Below, piece after piece: positions 26,397 to 35,643 of a DNA stretch of 64,000 bases. The position numbers and the translations under genes were made by a program. The stretch's first letter is position 1, and every line of letters begins with the position of its first letter. The notes beneath the pieces are model-generated. The model made no database searches, had not been told where the DNA came from, and saw only the letters and a program-made list of their open reading frames with translations. The stretch lies in NCBI RefSeq assembly GCF_030548205.1, contig NZ_JAUORV010000005.1, positions 186,001 through 250,000 on the forward strand. The letters run 5' to 3'. Origin of the DNA: Aliiglaciecola sp. 3_MG-2023 (GTDB lineage Bacteria; Pseudomonadota; Gammaproteobacteria; Enterobacterales; Alteromonadaceae).

Positions 26397-28820
26397 TTAC
26401 TGCGCCTTTACTTCCAATAACAACACGCCCTCTGAAGGTAATTCAAAAGTAGCGTCCATTGAATTGCCAGTCATCATATTCTGAACCGATACCGGTTGGT
26501 TATTATGCAATGACAGCTTTAGTTTGGCGGTATTGTGACCGACATTGAGTATATTAACCAGGTAACTTCCATCCGGCTGAGAAATAGTGCGCCACATGGT
26601 TGTTTTGTGACCTAGTTGATTGTCTTCCTTAATAATTACATCCGGCTTACTGCTATCTTTAATTTCGGCAAGTGCAGCTTGTTTTATTTCTGCAATGTCT
26701 GTCGTGCCTATAGTAATCAGTTTACCTTTACCCGAATCTAAACGTTTAGTGCGTTTCTGGCCATATTCGTTTAAAGATAATGCTTTTTGAGTATCAAGAA
26801 TAATTGTTCCACCACTATCTAGGTATGACTGTAATGTTTCAAATTCCGCATCGGTAACAAAATTATTTCTGTAGACAACGATCACGTCCCAACTACTATT
26901 ATCTTGTTTTTGAATAATGTTCTTGGTGGCAAAACCTAGAGGAAAGCCTTCGAAAAACATGGACTCATACAGTTTGTAGCTTTGTGACATATAATCGTCG
27001 ATGTTAATTGCAGTCGTTTCTGAATAGAAAAAACGTAAAGGGCGACGTTGTTCGCGCAAAGCCACAATCTCTTCTGAAAAACTATTTAAGTCATACATAA
27101 CCTGCGTAACTTCGTTAGTAACATGAGGTTGCATATTGTTTGAACCTGCATAAGCTCCCCCAAGACCTGGGTCGAAAAAGTTTAGTTCTCCTTCTAAACG
27201 GTCCTCGGGCGACCCATCGGGATCGCGAGCCCAGAACCATCCCATATTTGCATCCATTCCAAGTAAAGTGGCTAACCAATACACACTTCTAACATAGCTC
27301 GTACGCGTATCTAAATCACGCCATTGACCAGAGGATAAAAAGTGAGATTCAGAGTTAACGTTTATTTTGTCAGGAGCCACTGATTCCATAAAGTCATGGA
27401 ACATGGCGACGAGTCCCCAGTGGTAAGAGTATTTTTCCAACCATTCCGATGATTTGCCTGGACGGATATTTTTGCTGCCAAAGGATTTGGCATCATGGCC
27501 AACCATTGTCGTAAGTTCCGCTAAAGCTTCGGTATCTATACCTCCTGAGCGTGCATTATCCATGAACATCCGCGGCATAATTTTAATATGGGTATCGGCG
27601 TCAGGGTTAACAGCATGAAGCTCACTTTGCATAAATGTAAACCAGTCAGTACTTCTGTCCATATTATAACGGGTCCAGTCATACCAAATAGGCTTCCCCT
27701 GCAAAGCGGGATCAATGGGAATTTCAATCTCGACTTCATCAAAATTCTTAAATTCACTTTGCCAATTCCCGTTAAGCTTGGCTATATCATTCGCGTATTT
27801 TCTATCTAACCAACTACGAAATTTATTTAAAGTGTAAGATGAAATAGAAGTCATTTCTTGGAAGTTATGTGTCCAATGGTTTTTTTCAGCATACCAGTGA
27901 GGTTCATTGGCCAAAACAAATCCCAATTCTGTTACTTTCTTGCCTTTCGTTAACTCGCCAGTGCGGCGAATAATTTTACTCCATAATTTGCGTGCAAGTG
28001 GATTGTCGATATCAAATCCGGTAAATAGTGACCTACCCTTTCGTACCTCAGGTTCTTTTTCCTCAACCCACTCAGGAATACCCATTATCCAATAGACTAA
28101 AAAGCCAATATTGGTATCCGGTATATTTGTTAGCTCCTGCATTAACTCCTGATCAAAAGTCCCATCTTCTTTGAGTAAGAACGAATTGATAGCGCGATCA
28201 TGGTCAACCGGATATAAATTCTCACCGCCATGATAAAGTGCGCCTAAATGATCGTTGTAAACATCAGTATTGGTGAGAGGTTGCCCCACTGTTTTTGAAA
28301 AGTAGTCATAGGGAAATATTGGTTTACCATTACTAACAAACATATTGTCACCGGACTTAGTACCTTGCCAGTCGACCTTATTAACCGGGCGACGTTTAAT
28401 TTCACCACGTAATTCCTGACCAAGTATGTTAATACCCTTGTCCAAAATTTGAATAACCTTTTTACGTTCGAAATCTGGCAACTCGGCAGCAAGCCTCACC
28501 TTGTCTTTTGCATAGTAACGTTCGTAACCAAATGCCTTTTCTAAGGTCTCTGGGTTGGCTTCATCCCAGTTAGCAAATTTCAAAAATTGTTCAGAAAACC
28601 AGACGATGGTTTCCTCTCTAGTGACATCTATTCCTTTAGCACGAGCGTCGTTCATCATTGTTTCAAGTTGCTTTAGTCTCACTCGTGCTTGCTGCTCTAA
28701 GGAACTTATTTGTTGTTCTGCTACTTGTGCTGTATTCGATTTTGATTCAATGGACTTAGTGCAGCCAGCAGTTAGTAGTAATGCTGAAGCTATCGATGCT
28801 GCCAAAAGGTGACGTGTCAT
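26397..28820 (-). CDS. GH42-like (clan GH-A) lipoprotein glycosidase
   Basis: An 807-residue protein. The ATG at 28820 has GGGGGAAAG upstream and gives a lipoprotein signal (MTRHLLAASIASALLLTAGC); a frame extension of nine residues upstream is less likely. A coiled N-terminal segment (about 30-75) is followed by a TIM barrel with LGFVLANEPHWY, in which Asn-Glu-Pro is the clan A acid/base strand, then KINVNSESHF and the GWFWARDPDG region. The final 190 residues form a beta-galactosidase-like trimer/Rossmann-type and beta-domain (WDVIVVYRNNFVTDAEFETLQSYLDSGGTIILD). Marine carrageenan loci use GH42 and related exo-beta-galactosidases; this is the best functional guess. The exact CAZy family cannot be fixed by eye. 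Confidence 0.7.
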   Translation of the reverse strand: MTRHLLAASIASALLLTAGCTKSIESKSNTAQVAEQQISSLEQQARVRLKQLETMMNDARAKGIDVTREETIVWFSEQFLKFANWDEANPETLEKAFGYERYYAKDKVRLAAELPDFERKKVIQILDKGINILGQELRGEIKRRPVNKVDWQGTKSGDNMFVSNGKPIFPYDYFSKTVGQPLTNTDVYNDHLGALYHGGENLYPVDHDRAINSFLLKEDGTFDQELMQELTNIPDTNIGFLVYWIMGIPEWVEEKEPEVRKGRSLFTGFDIDNPLARKLWSKIIRRTGELTKGKKVTELGFVLANEPHWYAEKNHWTHNFQEMTSISSYTLNKFRSWLDRKYANDIAKLNGNWQSEFKNFDEVEIEIPIDPALQGKPIWYDWTRYNMDRSTDWFTFMQSELHAVNPDADTHIKIMPRMFMDNARSGGIDTEALAELTTMVGHDAKSFGSKNIRPGKSSEWLEKYSYHWGLVAMFHDFMESVAPDKINVNSESHFLSSGQWRDLDTRTSYVRSVYWLATLLGMDANMGWFWARDPDGSPEDRLEGELNFFDPGLGGAYAGSNNMQPHVTNEVTQVMYDLNSFSEEIVALREQRRPLRFFYSETTAINIDDYMSQSYKLYESMFFEGFPLGFATKNIIQKQDNSSWDVIVVYRNNFVTDAEFETLQSYLDSGGTIILDTQKALSLNEYGQKRTKRLDSGKGKLITIGTTDIAEIKQAALAEIKDSSKPDVIIKEDNQLGHKTTMWRTISQPDGSYLVNILNVGHNTAKLKLSLHNNQPVSVQNMMTGNSMDATFELPSEGVLLLEVKAQ

Positions 28821-28875
28821 GACTTTCCCCCAAATTAAAAATATCAATTTATTCTTTCATGTTAATTTTATGTTT

Positions 28876-28904
28876 CTTATTTAAACATATCATGTTTAAA
28901 TAAG
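28876..28904. promoter_or_regulatory. Operator site C between the GH42-like and sulfatase genes
   Basis: Perfect 13-bp arms CTTATTTAAACAT (28876-28888) and its complement at 28892-28904, separated by ATC. It is the longest-armed member of the family, located in the divergent promoter region and able to serve both the GH42-like gene (minus) and the two-sulfatase operon (plus). Confidence 0.78.
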
Positions 28905-29088
28905 TCTCACTAATAAAATTTATTGTTAATCTGTTTATTTTTGTAAAAGTGGCGTAACAACGACGTACCTAGTGAGTTTTATAGTAAGCACACTGATATC
29001 GCTGTGAATGTTAAGAATATGTGCCACTAGGTTGCAATGGAATTAGTGAAGTTATCTGAATAAAAATAGTTTAAAAGGTTGGTGGATA

Positions 29089-30615
29089 ATGTTTAGTAAA
29101 ATTACAAAATTATTGTTGGTTTCTTTTGTGCTGGCGTCTACGTCTTCAAGTATCGTTGCCGCAGAGCCTACATCAGACAGTAATAACATGAAAAAACCCA
29201 ATGTTTTGATATTGATGTTTGATGACATGCGTTTTGATACTTTTTCCTATCGTGGAGGACCTGTTAATACACCAAATATAGATGCGTTAGCTGCTGAATC
29301 AACGCGCTTTGACAATGCTATGACAACAACAGGTTTATGCTCTCCGTCGCGAGCAGCACTTTACACGGGGCGCTGGGGACATAAAACTGGATTAGATGAC
29401 AATGTTGAATTGTATTCAACCCGTTTAGCTGAGCTTGATCTCAAAGAGGGAGGGGTATTGCGCCGCGCGTCTGATGCTGGCTACTTAGTCGGTCATGTTG
29501 GGAAATGGCATTTGGGCGCGCGCGGAACAGAGTTACGTGGTGCAGAAATAGACTTAGCGCACGGACATGAGGCTCGAGAACGTTTTGCACGAGTTTATAC
29601 CCCATATAGTAAAGTGCCTAAAATAGAGGGATATTATCAAGGAAAATTGGATAGCCGCGGGGAAAAGCACGAGTACTATATGACCTTAGACGGAGGATAT
29701 GAGGACACTGCGGCCTATCAAAAAGTAGTTGCAGGAAAAAAAATGCTCAAACAAATGGCAGAAGATGATAGACCATTTTTTGGCGTAATTAGTTTTAATC
29801 AACCTCACCCAGCCTATCGTGTACCTGAACCTTACGCAAGCATGTACGACCCCGCGTTAGTTGAACTACCTGCAAATCATTTATCAAAGCGTGTATTTAA
29901 GCCGCTAGCGCAGGATGGTATTTGGTGGCCTTGGCATGACGTTGGTCATATGTCAGAAACAGACTGGCGCAAAGCTCGTGCTTTTTATTATGGGGCCATG
30001 GCGATGGTAGACAGAATTGTAGGGGAATTACTGCAAGCTGCAAAAGATGAGGGTGTTTATGACGATTTGCACATCGTTCTTTGGGGCGACCAGGGCAGTA
30101 TGTTGGGGGAACACACTTTATATGACAAAGGACCGTATGCATACGATGAACTTATGCGTATGCCGCTGTTAATTAAAGACCCTGAATTACAGCCCAGAAT
30201 AGTTAAACGTCAAGTATCGGTCTTGGATATTACTGCCACACTTGCTGATTGGATGACATTAGAGGCAGATGGTGACGAAGACGGACATACGTTGATTCCC
30301 CTAATGGAACAAGGAGATAAAGCGGAAGAAGGTGAAGTTGACTTATCTTTGTATGCTTATGAATGGTACAACGGCAACTGGTTTGGAATACGTGCAGTAC
30401 GTACACCTGACTTCAAATTTGTTTGGAATCCTGGGGATAGTCGAGATGAATTTTATGATCTCAAGAATGATCCTGGGGAAGTACACAATCTAATCAAAGA
30501 TCCTAAGTACAAAAAGCAACGGGCTGACATGGTCAAACTGCTGATATCTGAACTGGAAAGAGTTGCCGATCCCTCATTAGAAAAATTAAATTACCACGCG
30601 AAAGCGTATTTATAA
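29089..30615 (+). CDS. Formylglycine sulfatase (S1 family), exported
   Basis: A 508-residue enzyme with signal peptide MFSKITKLLLVSFVLASTSSSIVAA. Metal-site motif VLILMFDDMRFD (residues 39-50), formylglycine signature CSPSR at Cys84, then YTGRWGH, VGKWHLG near residue 139 and the second metal site LWGDQGSMLGEH near residue 335. The core is iduronate-2-sulfatase/choline-sulfatase-like. It is predicted to act in the periplasm on sulfated galactan oligosaccharides. It is 27 bases upstream of a second sulfatase gene, so the two are probably co-transcribed from the divergent promoter carrying operator site C. Confidence 0.88.
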   Translation: MFSKITKLLLVSFVLASTSSSIVAAEPTSDSNNMKKPNVLILMFDDMRFDTFSYRGGPVNTPNIDALAAESTRFDNAMTTTGLCSPSRAALYTGRWGHKTGLDDNVELYSTRLAELDLKEGGVLRRASDAGYLVGHVGKWHLGARGTELRGAEIDLAHGHEARERFARVYTPYSKVPKIEGYYQGKLDSRGEKHEYYMTLDGGYEDTAAYQKVVAGKKMLKQMAEDDRPFFGVISFNQPHPAYRVPEPYASMYDPALVELPANHLSKRVFKPLAQDGIWWPWHDVGHMSETDWRKARAFYYGAMAMVDRIVGELLQAAKDEGVYDDLHIVLWGDQGSMLGEHTLYDKGPYAYDELMRMPLLIKDPELQPRIVKRQVSVLDITATLADWMTLEADGDEDGHTLIPLMEQGDKAEEGEVDLSLYAYEWYNGNWFGIRAVRTPDFKFVWNPGDSRDEFYDLKNDPGEVHNLIKDPKYKKQRADMVKLLISELERVADPSLEKLNYHAKAYL

Positions 30616-30642
30616 GTTAAACCTATTTTAAAGAAGATAAGT

Positions 30643-32091
30643 ATGAAAACTAAATTAAGTAAATACCTTTTCTCTGCCTCAATACTCCTAACTAGCTTTG
30701 TTGTGGCTGCTGAGCAAGCACCACGGCCTAACATTCTATTGGTATTAACAGATGATCAAGGTTATGCAGATGTTGGGTTTAGCCAATACGCGAGTAAGGA
30801 TATTCAAACACCGAATTTAGATGCGCTAGCCAACTCAGGCGTCACATTTGATTCCGCCTATGTAGCACATCCTTTTTGTGGCCCAAGCCGTGCGGCATTA
30901 ATGACTGGGCGATATCCGCATAAAATAGGTTCTCAATTTAATCTTCCAGTTAACGGTTCCGATACGGGTATAGATACCAATGAAGAGTTTATCAGTAAAT
31001 CTCTTCAAAAAGCGGGCTACTTTACTGGGGCAATAGGTAAGTGGCATCTAGGTGAGCAGCCACAATATCACCCGAATGTTCGTGGATTCGATGAATTTTA
31101 CGGTTTTTTAGGGGGCGGGCATAAGTTTTTTCCGGCTGATTATCAACCTAGATATGAACACGTAAAAAGCCAGGGAGTAAAATTTATAAATGACTATATT
31201 ACACCGCTTGTACACAATGATGTTGAGGTACGTGAAACCGAATATCTAACCGATGCTTTCTCTCGTGAAGCTGTAAATTTTATTACTAAAGCAGCTGATG
31301 ATAAATCTCAGCCATTCTTTTTGTATCTTGCCTACAATGCACCTCATGTTCCTTTGGAGGCAAAGGAAGAAGATTTAGCTAGGTTTAAACATATAAAAGA
31401 TAAGAAGCGTCGTACTTATGCTGCAATGGTGTATGCCGTTGATAGAGGCATTAGTGAGATTGTTAAAACCTTGAAAGATACCGGTCAGTATGACAATACC
31501 TTTATTGTTTTTCTAAGTGATAACGGTGGAAAAGTTGAATTTGGCGGGGTGAATAAACCATTAAGAGAAGGTAAAGGAAGTGCGCGCGAAGGCGGACACC
31601 GAGTACCTATGATGATGCACTGGCCGGCAAAACTGAAACCTGGAAAACGTTATCCTCACCCGGTTTCTTCATTAGATTTTTATCCAACCTTCATGGCGTT
31701 AGCTGGGGCTAAAATACCGGAAGATAAAACACTTGATGGCAAAGACATCTGGTCACATATCGAACAGGGTTCCAGTGCGCGGAAGGGGGAGAGCTTATAT
31801 GTATTGAGGCATAGAAAGGCTGCCCACGATGTGTCGGTAAGACGAGACCAATGGAAAGCAGTTCGAACAAAAGTAACTGGAAAGTGGCAGCTATTTAATA
31901 TTGAGTTAGATATTGCTGAAAAAAATGATTTAGCCAAACAACACCCCGAAATATTACAAGATTTAGTCAATGATATCGCCCATTGGAGTTGGTCTAACGT
32001 CCCACCTAAGTGGTTTCATCAGCATTGGGAAGGAGATCAATGGCGTAAAGACAATATGCCCAAATTTGGTGAAACTTTCACGGTCGACTAA
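30643..32091 (+). CDS. Formylglycine sulfatase (S1 family), exported
   Basis: A 482-residue enzyme with signal peptide MKTKLSKYLFSASILLTSFVVAA. Motifs: NILLVLTDDQGYADVG (residues 30-45), CGPSR at Cys79 with LMTGRYPHKIG, IGKWHLGE near residue 132, FLYLAYNAPHVPLEA, LSDNGG near residue 296, and EGGHRVPMMMHWP. This is the N-acetylgalactosamine-6-/arylsulfatase-like group common in marine galactan loci. It differs clearly from the sulfatase encoded just upstream, so the pair probably removes different sulfate groups in sequence. Confidence 0.88.
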   Translation: MKTKLSKYLFSASILLTSFVVAAEQAPRPNILLVLTDDQGYADVGFSQYASKDIQTPNLDALANSGVTFDSAYVAHPFCGPSRAALMTGRYPHKIGSQFNLPVNGSDTGIDTNEEFISKSLQKAGYFTGAIGKWHLGEQPQYHPNVRGFDEFYGFLGGGHKFFPADYQPRYEHVKSQGVKFINDYITPLVHNDVEVRETEYLTDAFSREAVNFITKAADDKSQPFFLYLAYNAPHVPLEAKEEDLARFKHIKDKKRRTYAAMVYAVDRGISEIVKTLKDTGQYDNTFIVFLSDNGGKVEFGGVNKPLREGKGSAREGGHRVPMMMHWPAKLKPGKRYPHPVSSLDFYPTFMALAGAKIPEDKTLDGKDIWSHIEQGSSARKGESLYVLRHRKAAHDVSVRRDQWKAVRTKVTGKWQLFNIELDIAEKNDLAKQHPEILQDLVNDIAHWSWSNVPPKWFHQHWEGDQWRKDNMPKFGETFTVD

Positions 32092-32201
32092 TTAATAAAA
32101 ATAATCGTTATGGAGTTTAGTTTGAACTGACTTTAGTCGTCTATAAGTTGGTGTGAGCTACGGTAATTACGATATTACGTCACTTCAAATGGGAAACTAT
32201 T

Positions 32202-34112
32202 ATGGTAAATAACTTAGGTGTAAAAAACAGTTTGGCTATGGTTATTTCTGCTGTGTTAATGATAACAGGTTGCGAAAACACAACTATTGAATCAAATATG
32301 TCAGAGACAAAACCTTTAAATAATGATTCCGCTTCGCTTTTTACAGAATCAGAATCAATCATGCAACTTGAACAAAATTCACGTAGAAAGTGGGACAACC
32401 CCCAAATAGTTGACCTTGATAACGATGGATATTTAGATGTAATAATTACCGAGCATGCTCATGCGGCGAAAATTTTGTGGAATGACGGGGGCAGGTATTC
32501 GGAATCAAAACTGCTAATAAGTGGGGATACGCACGGTATAGCTGTTGCTGATTACGATGGCGATGGGCGCATAGATATCATTGTTTCGCAAGGTGGTGGT
32601 GGCGGCACAAATCCACGTTTACCGATTAGATTTCAAGTCAATCCAGACCGCACCTTGGAATCACTAGGGGTTTATTCACATTTTGAACGCAGCCGTGGAA
32701 GAGCCGTGAAGTTTGTTGATACTAATAATAACGGAGAATTAGATCTAATCACTTCAGCCTTTCCGCTTAAGTCGCAGAAGCAAGGGGGAAATTTTCAATA
32801 CAGCAAAAATGATAGCAACGAATTCGACTTTATCAATTATCTTCCGCATGCCCAATGGTTGGGATATAAACTTTTAGTCGCTGATCTGAATAACGACAAT
32901 GATACTGACCTCGTATTTTACGGTGGCAAAAATATGATTGCACTCTTAGGTGCTAATGGTTTGGAATATCAAAATGCCACAAAAGAGCTCTTTGGTGACC
33001 TAACCAATATCTCTCATACAAGCAGCATTTCTGCGTTCGATTTTGATAATGATGGTGATCTTGATCTGTTGCTTACCCGTGCAAAACACCAATTTGAGGG
33101 GCAAACCTACTTCGATGATAAACGGCGACGCTTCGCTTTTTTTGCTCGCGGAAATAAAATGGATTACGAAGATTTGTTGATAGAGGGTGATCTTATTATT
33201 GAAAATTTACAAATGGCCTATCCTGATTTTAGTGTTTTCGTTGGTGCTAATAAATCAAAACTAACATTTGGTGACTCTGATAAACATGGACAAAAAGATT
33301 TTCAGTTAACTTCCCTAGAAGCCGCTGGTTTTCCTGAAGATACGACTGAAAGGGGCCTTTATATTGGGTACATTGGCGATGGGTATTGGCGCATAGGTGG
33401 GCTGACAAAATCGCCAACGTCCGCGGTAATTCATAATGTGAAATCCACGCCAAAATCTACACAGCAAGAACAACTACCGGTTAAATTATTAGAGAATAAA
33501 CAGGGTGTCTTTTTAGATGTAACTGAACAATTTGGTATCGACGTCTCTGAACAAACTAGCAGTGCGGCCGTTGCTGATTTTGACAACGACGGATGGTCAG
33601 ATATTCTAATTATCCGCAATGGTGACTCTTCTCAAGCCAATCAACAAATATTCTATAAGAATATTAATGGTAAGTATTTCGAACTTACTGACAACCACGG
33701 TGTTATATCTGCTGAGTTGGGAGCGACAGGGCAAGGCGCTGAAACCTTTGATTTTGATGATGACGGAGATATGGACATTCTCTTTGGAAATCAACGCGGC
33801 CGTTGGCATTTATTCGTTAACAATAGTAACGCACTGTCGAAAAACAATTTTCTAAAAATTCGTGTGGGGAATTCGCCGCGTCAAAACAGCTCTGCACAAA
33901 ATGCAGTCTTACGTTTAGAGGCTTGTGGGAAAAAGTTCATACGCTATGTTGGTGCAAGTTCTGCGGCATTTTCCCAAAGCTTTGACACTAATTTGCACAT
34001 AGGTCTTGGAAGTTGCAGCACTATTGATAAAGCGACTATTACGTGGAGCAACGGCGAATTGCTTAACTTAACAAGTTTAACTGTTAATCATTCAAACAAA
34101 GTGGGTAGCTAA
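32202..34112 (+). CDS. FG-GAP/VCBS repeat lipoprotein with C-terminal UnbV (ASPIC) domain
   Basis: A 636-residue lipoprotein (signal ...SAVLMITGC). Its body is a beta-propeller built from FG-GAP repeats with calcium-binding DxDxDG loops: DLDNDGYLDV, DYDGDGRIDI, DTNNNGELDL, DLNNDNDTDL, DFDNDGDLDL, DFDNDGWSDI and DFDDDGDMDI. The last 90 residues (RVGNSPRQNS...GLGSCSTIDKATITWSNGE) match the UnbV/ASPIC domain. Such proteins bind or display ligands at the surface in other systems, but no enzymatic role is established. It has a close paralogue at 41,477 with the same architecture. Its place after the sulfatases suggests a role in galactan capture or assembly, which is inference. Confidence 0.8.
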   Translation: MVNNLGVKNSLAMVISAVLMITGCENTTIESNMSETKPLNNDSASLFTESESIMQLEQNSRRKWDNPQIVDLDNDGYLDVIITEHAHAAKILWNDGGRYSESKLLISGDTHGIAVADYDGDGRIDIIVSQGGGGGTNPRLPIRFQVNPDRTLESLGVYSHFERSRGRAVKFVDTNNNGELDLITSAFPLKSQKQGGNFQYSKNDSNEFDFINYLPHAQWLGYKLLVADLNNDNDTDLVFYGGKNMIALLGANGLEYQNATKELFGDLTNISHTSSISAFDFDNDGDLDLLLTRAKHQFEGQTYFDDKRRRFAFFARGNKMDYEDLLIEGDLIIENLQMAYPDFSVFVGANKSKLTFGDSDKHGQKDFQLTSLEAAGFPEDTTERGLYIGYIGDGYWRIGGLTKSPTSAVIHNVKSTPKSTQQEQLPVKLLENKQGVFLDVTEQFGIDVSEQTSSAAVADFDNDGWSDILIIRNGDSSQANQQIFYKNINGKYFELTDNHGVISAELGATGQGAETFDFDDDGDMDILFGNQRGRWHLFVNNSNALSKNNFLKIRVGNSPRQNSSAQNAVLRLEACGKKFIRYVGASSAAFSQSFDTNLHIGLGSCSTIDKATITWSNGELLNLTSLTVNHSNKVGS

Positions 34113-34206
34113 TAAACCCAAAAGCCGTCTAACCAATTATTGAGGCAGCGCTACACGTGGTTATGAAACAATGACCATGCTCAGTGTTGCTTTCCCACAC
34201 CATATT

Positions 34207-34230
34207 ACGTTTTTAGGGTTCTAAAAACGT
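34207..34230. repeat. AT-rich perfect hairpin downstream of the FG-GAP gene
   Basis: ACGTTTTTAG (34207-34216), loop GGTT, CTAAAAACGT (34221-34230). It may serve as a terminator, though no T-tract follows the stem. Confidence 0.4.
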
Positions 34231-34293
34231 CCACAATATCAAAAAATCAGACTCAAATTACAAATATGCAACCTTTGAGTAACAATTTGTTGC

Positions 34294-34320
34294 TAATATA
34301 AACATCATATGTTTATATTA
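34294..34320. promoter_or_regulatory. Operator site D upstream of the enolase-superfamily gene
   Basis: Perfect 12-bp arms TAATATAAACAT (34294-34305) and its complement at 34309-34320, separated by CAT. It lies about 90 bases before the preferred start of the cycloisomerase-like gene and ahead of the TonB receptor gene. Confidence 0.75.
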
Positions 34321-34411
34321 ATAGCATGGAATCCATTTGTTAATAAATGCTTTAGTAAACGTAGATTTATCTACTGGGTACTTACCACTAAGAAGACAGG
34401 CCAAACTAAAA

Positions 34412-35575
34412 ATGAATATAAAGTGCATAAGAACACACCACGTAAGATGCAACTTGGACAACCCTTTTGGATTTTCCCAATGGTACTACGACCAACGTAA
34501 TGTGTTGATAGTAGAAATCATCGCCGATAATGGCGTGACAGGTTGGGGGGAGTGCTACGGTCCCGCAGCTGTGATTGAAGCGGCAATCGAAAAATTCTAT
34601 GCGTCAAAAATACTAGGTATGAATATTCTGTCGACCGAAGCAATTTGGCATTTCATGTGGCGCGCTTCATTAGATTTTTCACGTTCAGGAATCATGATGG
34701 CTGCAATGTCGGGTATTGACATGGCACTTTGGGATGCAAAAGGGAAAGCTCTAAATCAAAGCGTTGGTCAACTAATGGGTGGCTCAAGTAGAGATAAAGT
34801 ACCTTGTTACGCGACAGGTATGTATTTCCGAGATTTACCTGAAGATAATCTGCTAGAAGTTTTGGTAGACGAAGCCGTTTCTTATGCAAAACAAGGCTTC
34901 AAAGCAATGAAAATCAAAATAGGTAAAAACCCTAATTTTGATGAAAAGCTAATTGTTGCTATGCGTAAAGCGTTACCTAAGACGATCTTAGCTGCTGATT
35001 CGAATCACGCCTATGACCTACCAGAAGCAATAAAAATAGCTCGCATATTAGATGATAATGATTATGCGTGGTTTGAAGAACCATTATCGCCAGAACATCC
35101 AGATTTGTTTACGAAGTTACATGAAAAATCCAATATTGCTATTGCGACCGGTGAGTGTGAACAAACACGTTATGGTTTCCAGCGACTTATTAGTGCCGGA
35201 GGCGTGCAGCTGATTCAGGCTGATTTGGGATATTGCGGTGGTATTAGTGAAGCACTAAAAATTCGCGCTATTGCTTCTTCTAATGGACTCAACATGATCC
35301 CACATGTTTGGGGTACTCAATTAAATTTAGCTGCTGCTACCCATTTTTTATCGACTTCTTACAGTGAACCTGGCCGAGCGGAGGAAAAGCCTCTATTCCT
35401 TGAATATGACCGAACAGAAAACCCATTGAGAGATGAGCTATACACAACCAATGTGGAAGTGCTGAATGGACACGCGATCGTACCAAAAGGGGTGGGGCTT
35501 GGAGTAGAGATTGATGCTAAAAGGTTGAAAGAATTCACTGTTAAGCAAACAGAAAAGGTGTTAGCTGAGGGCTAA
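34412..35575 (+). CDS. Enolase-superfamily enzyme, candidate 3,6-anhydrogalactonate cycloisomerase
   Basis: A cytoplasmic enzyme of 387 residues. The ATG at 34412 (MNIKCIRTHHVRCNLDNPFG) matches mandelate racemase/muconate-lactonising proteins; an in-frame ATG at 34337 would add 25 non-conserved residues close to operator site D. Catalytic elements are complete: KIKIGK (about residue 166), metal ligands Asp in DSNHA (about 196), Glu in FEEPL (about 220) and Glu in TGECE (about 247), and the His base in IPHVWGT (about 296). Cycloisomerases that open anhydrogalactonate to 2-keto-3-deoxygalactonate belong to this superfamily, and the locus otherwise lacks this step. D-galactonate dehydratase is the main alternative. 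Confidence 0.8.
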   Translation: MNIKCIRTHHVRCNLDNPFGFSQWYYDQRNVLIVEIIADNGVTGWGECYGPAAVIEAAIEKFYASKILGMNILSTEAIWHFMWRASLDFSRSGIMMAAMSGIDMALWDAKGKALNQSVGQLMGGSSRDKVPCYATGMYFRDLPEDNLLEVLVDEAVSYAKQGFKAMKIKIGKNPNFDEKLIVAMRKALPKTILAADSNHAYDLPEAIKIARILDDNDYAWFEEPLSPEHPDLFTKLHEKSNIAIATGECEQTRYGFQRLISAGGVQLIQADLGYCGGISEALKIRAIASSNGLNMIPHVWGTQLNLAAATHFLSTSYSEPGRAEEKPLFLEYDRTENPLRDELYTTNVEVLNGHAIVPKGVGLGVEIDAKRLKEFTVKQTEKVLAEG

Positions 35576-35643
35576 AAACCTCTAAACCGTTAAATAGTAT
35601 TTTGAATATTGAACACGACGATAAACAAACGTGGAGAGACCAC

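Noticed and set aside
26397-28820. The GH42-like protein as a GH50 or GH86 agarase.
   Set aside because: The acid/base strand reads LANEPHWY rather than the GH50 VDNE-type strand, and the C-terminal layout is beta-galactosidase-like. The family stays open.
34337-34411. The upstream ATG at 34337 as the start of the enolase-superfamily gene.
   Set aside because: The 25 extra residues are not conserved in the family, and this start would lie 17 bases from an operator in a region that should hold the promoter.
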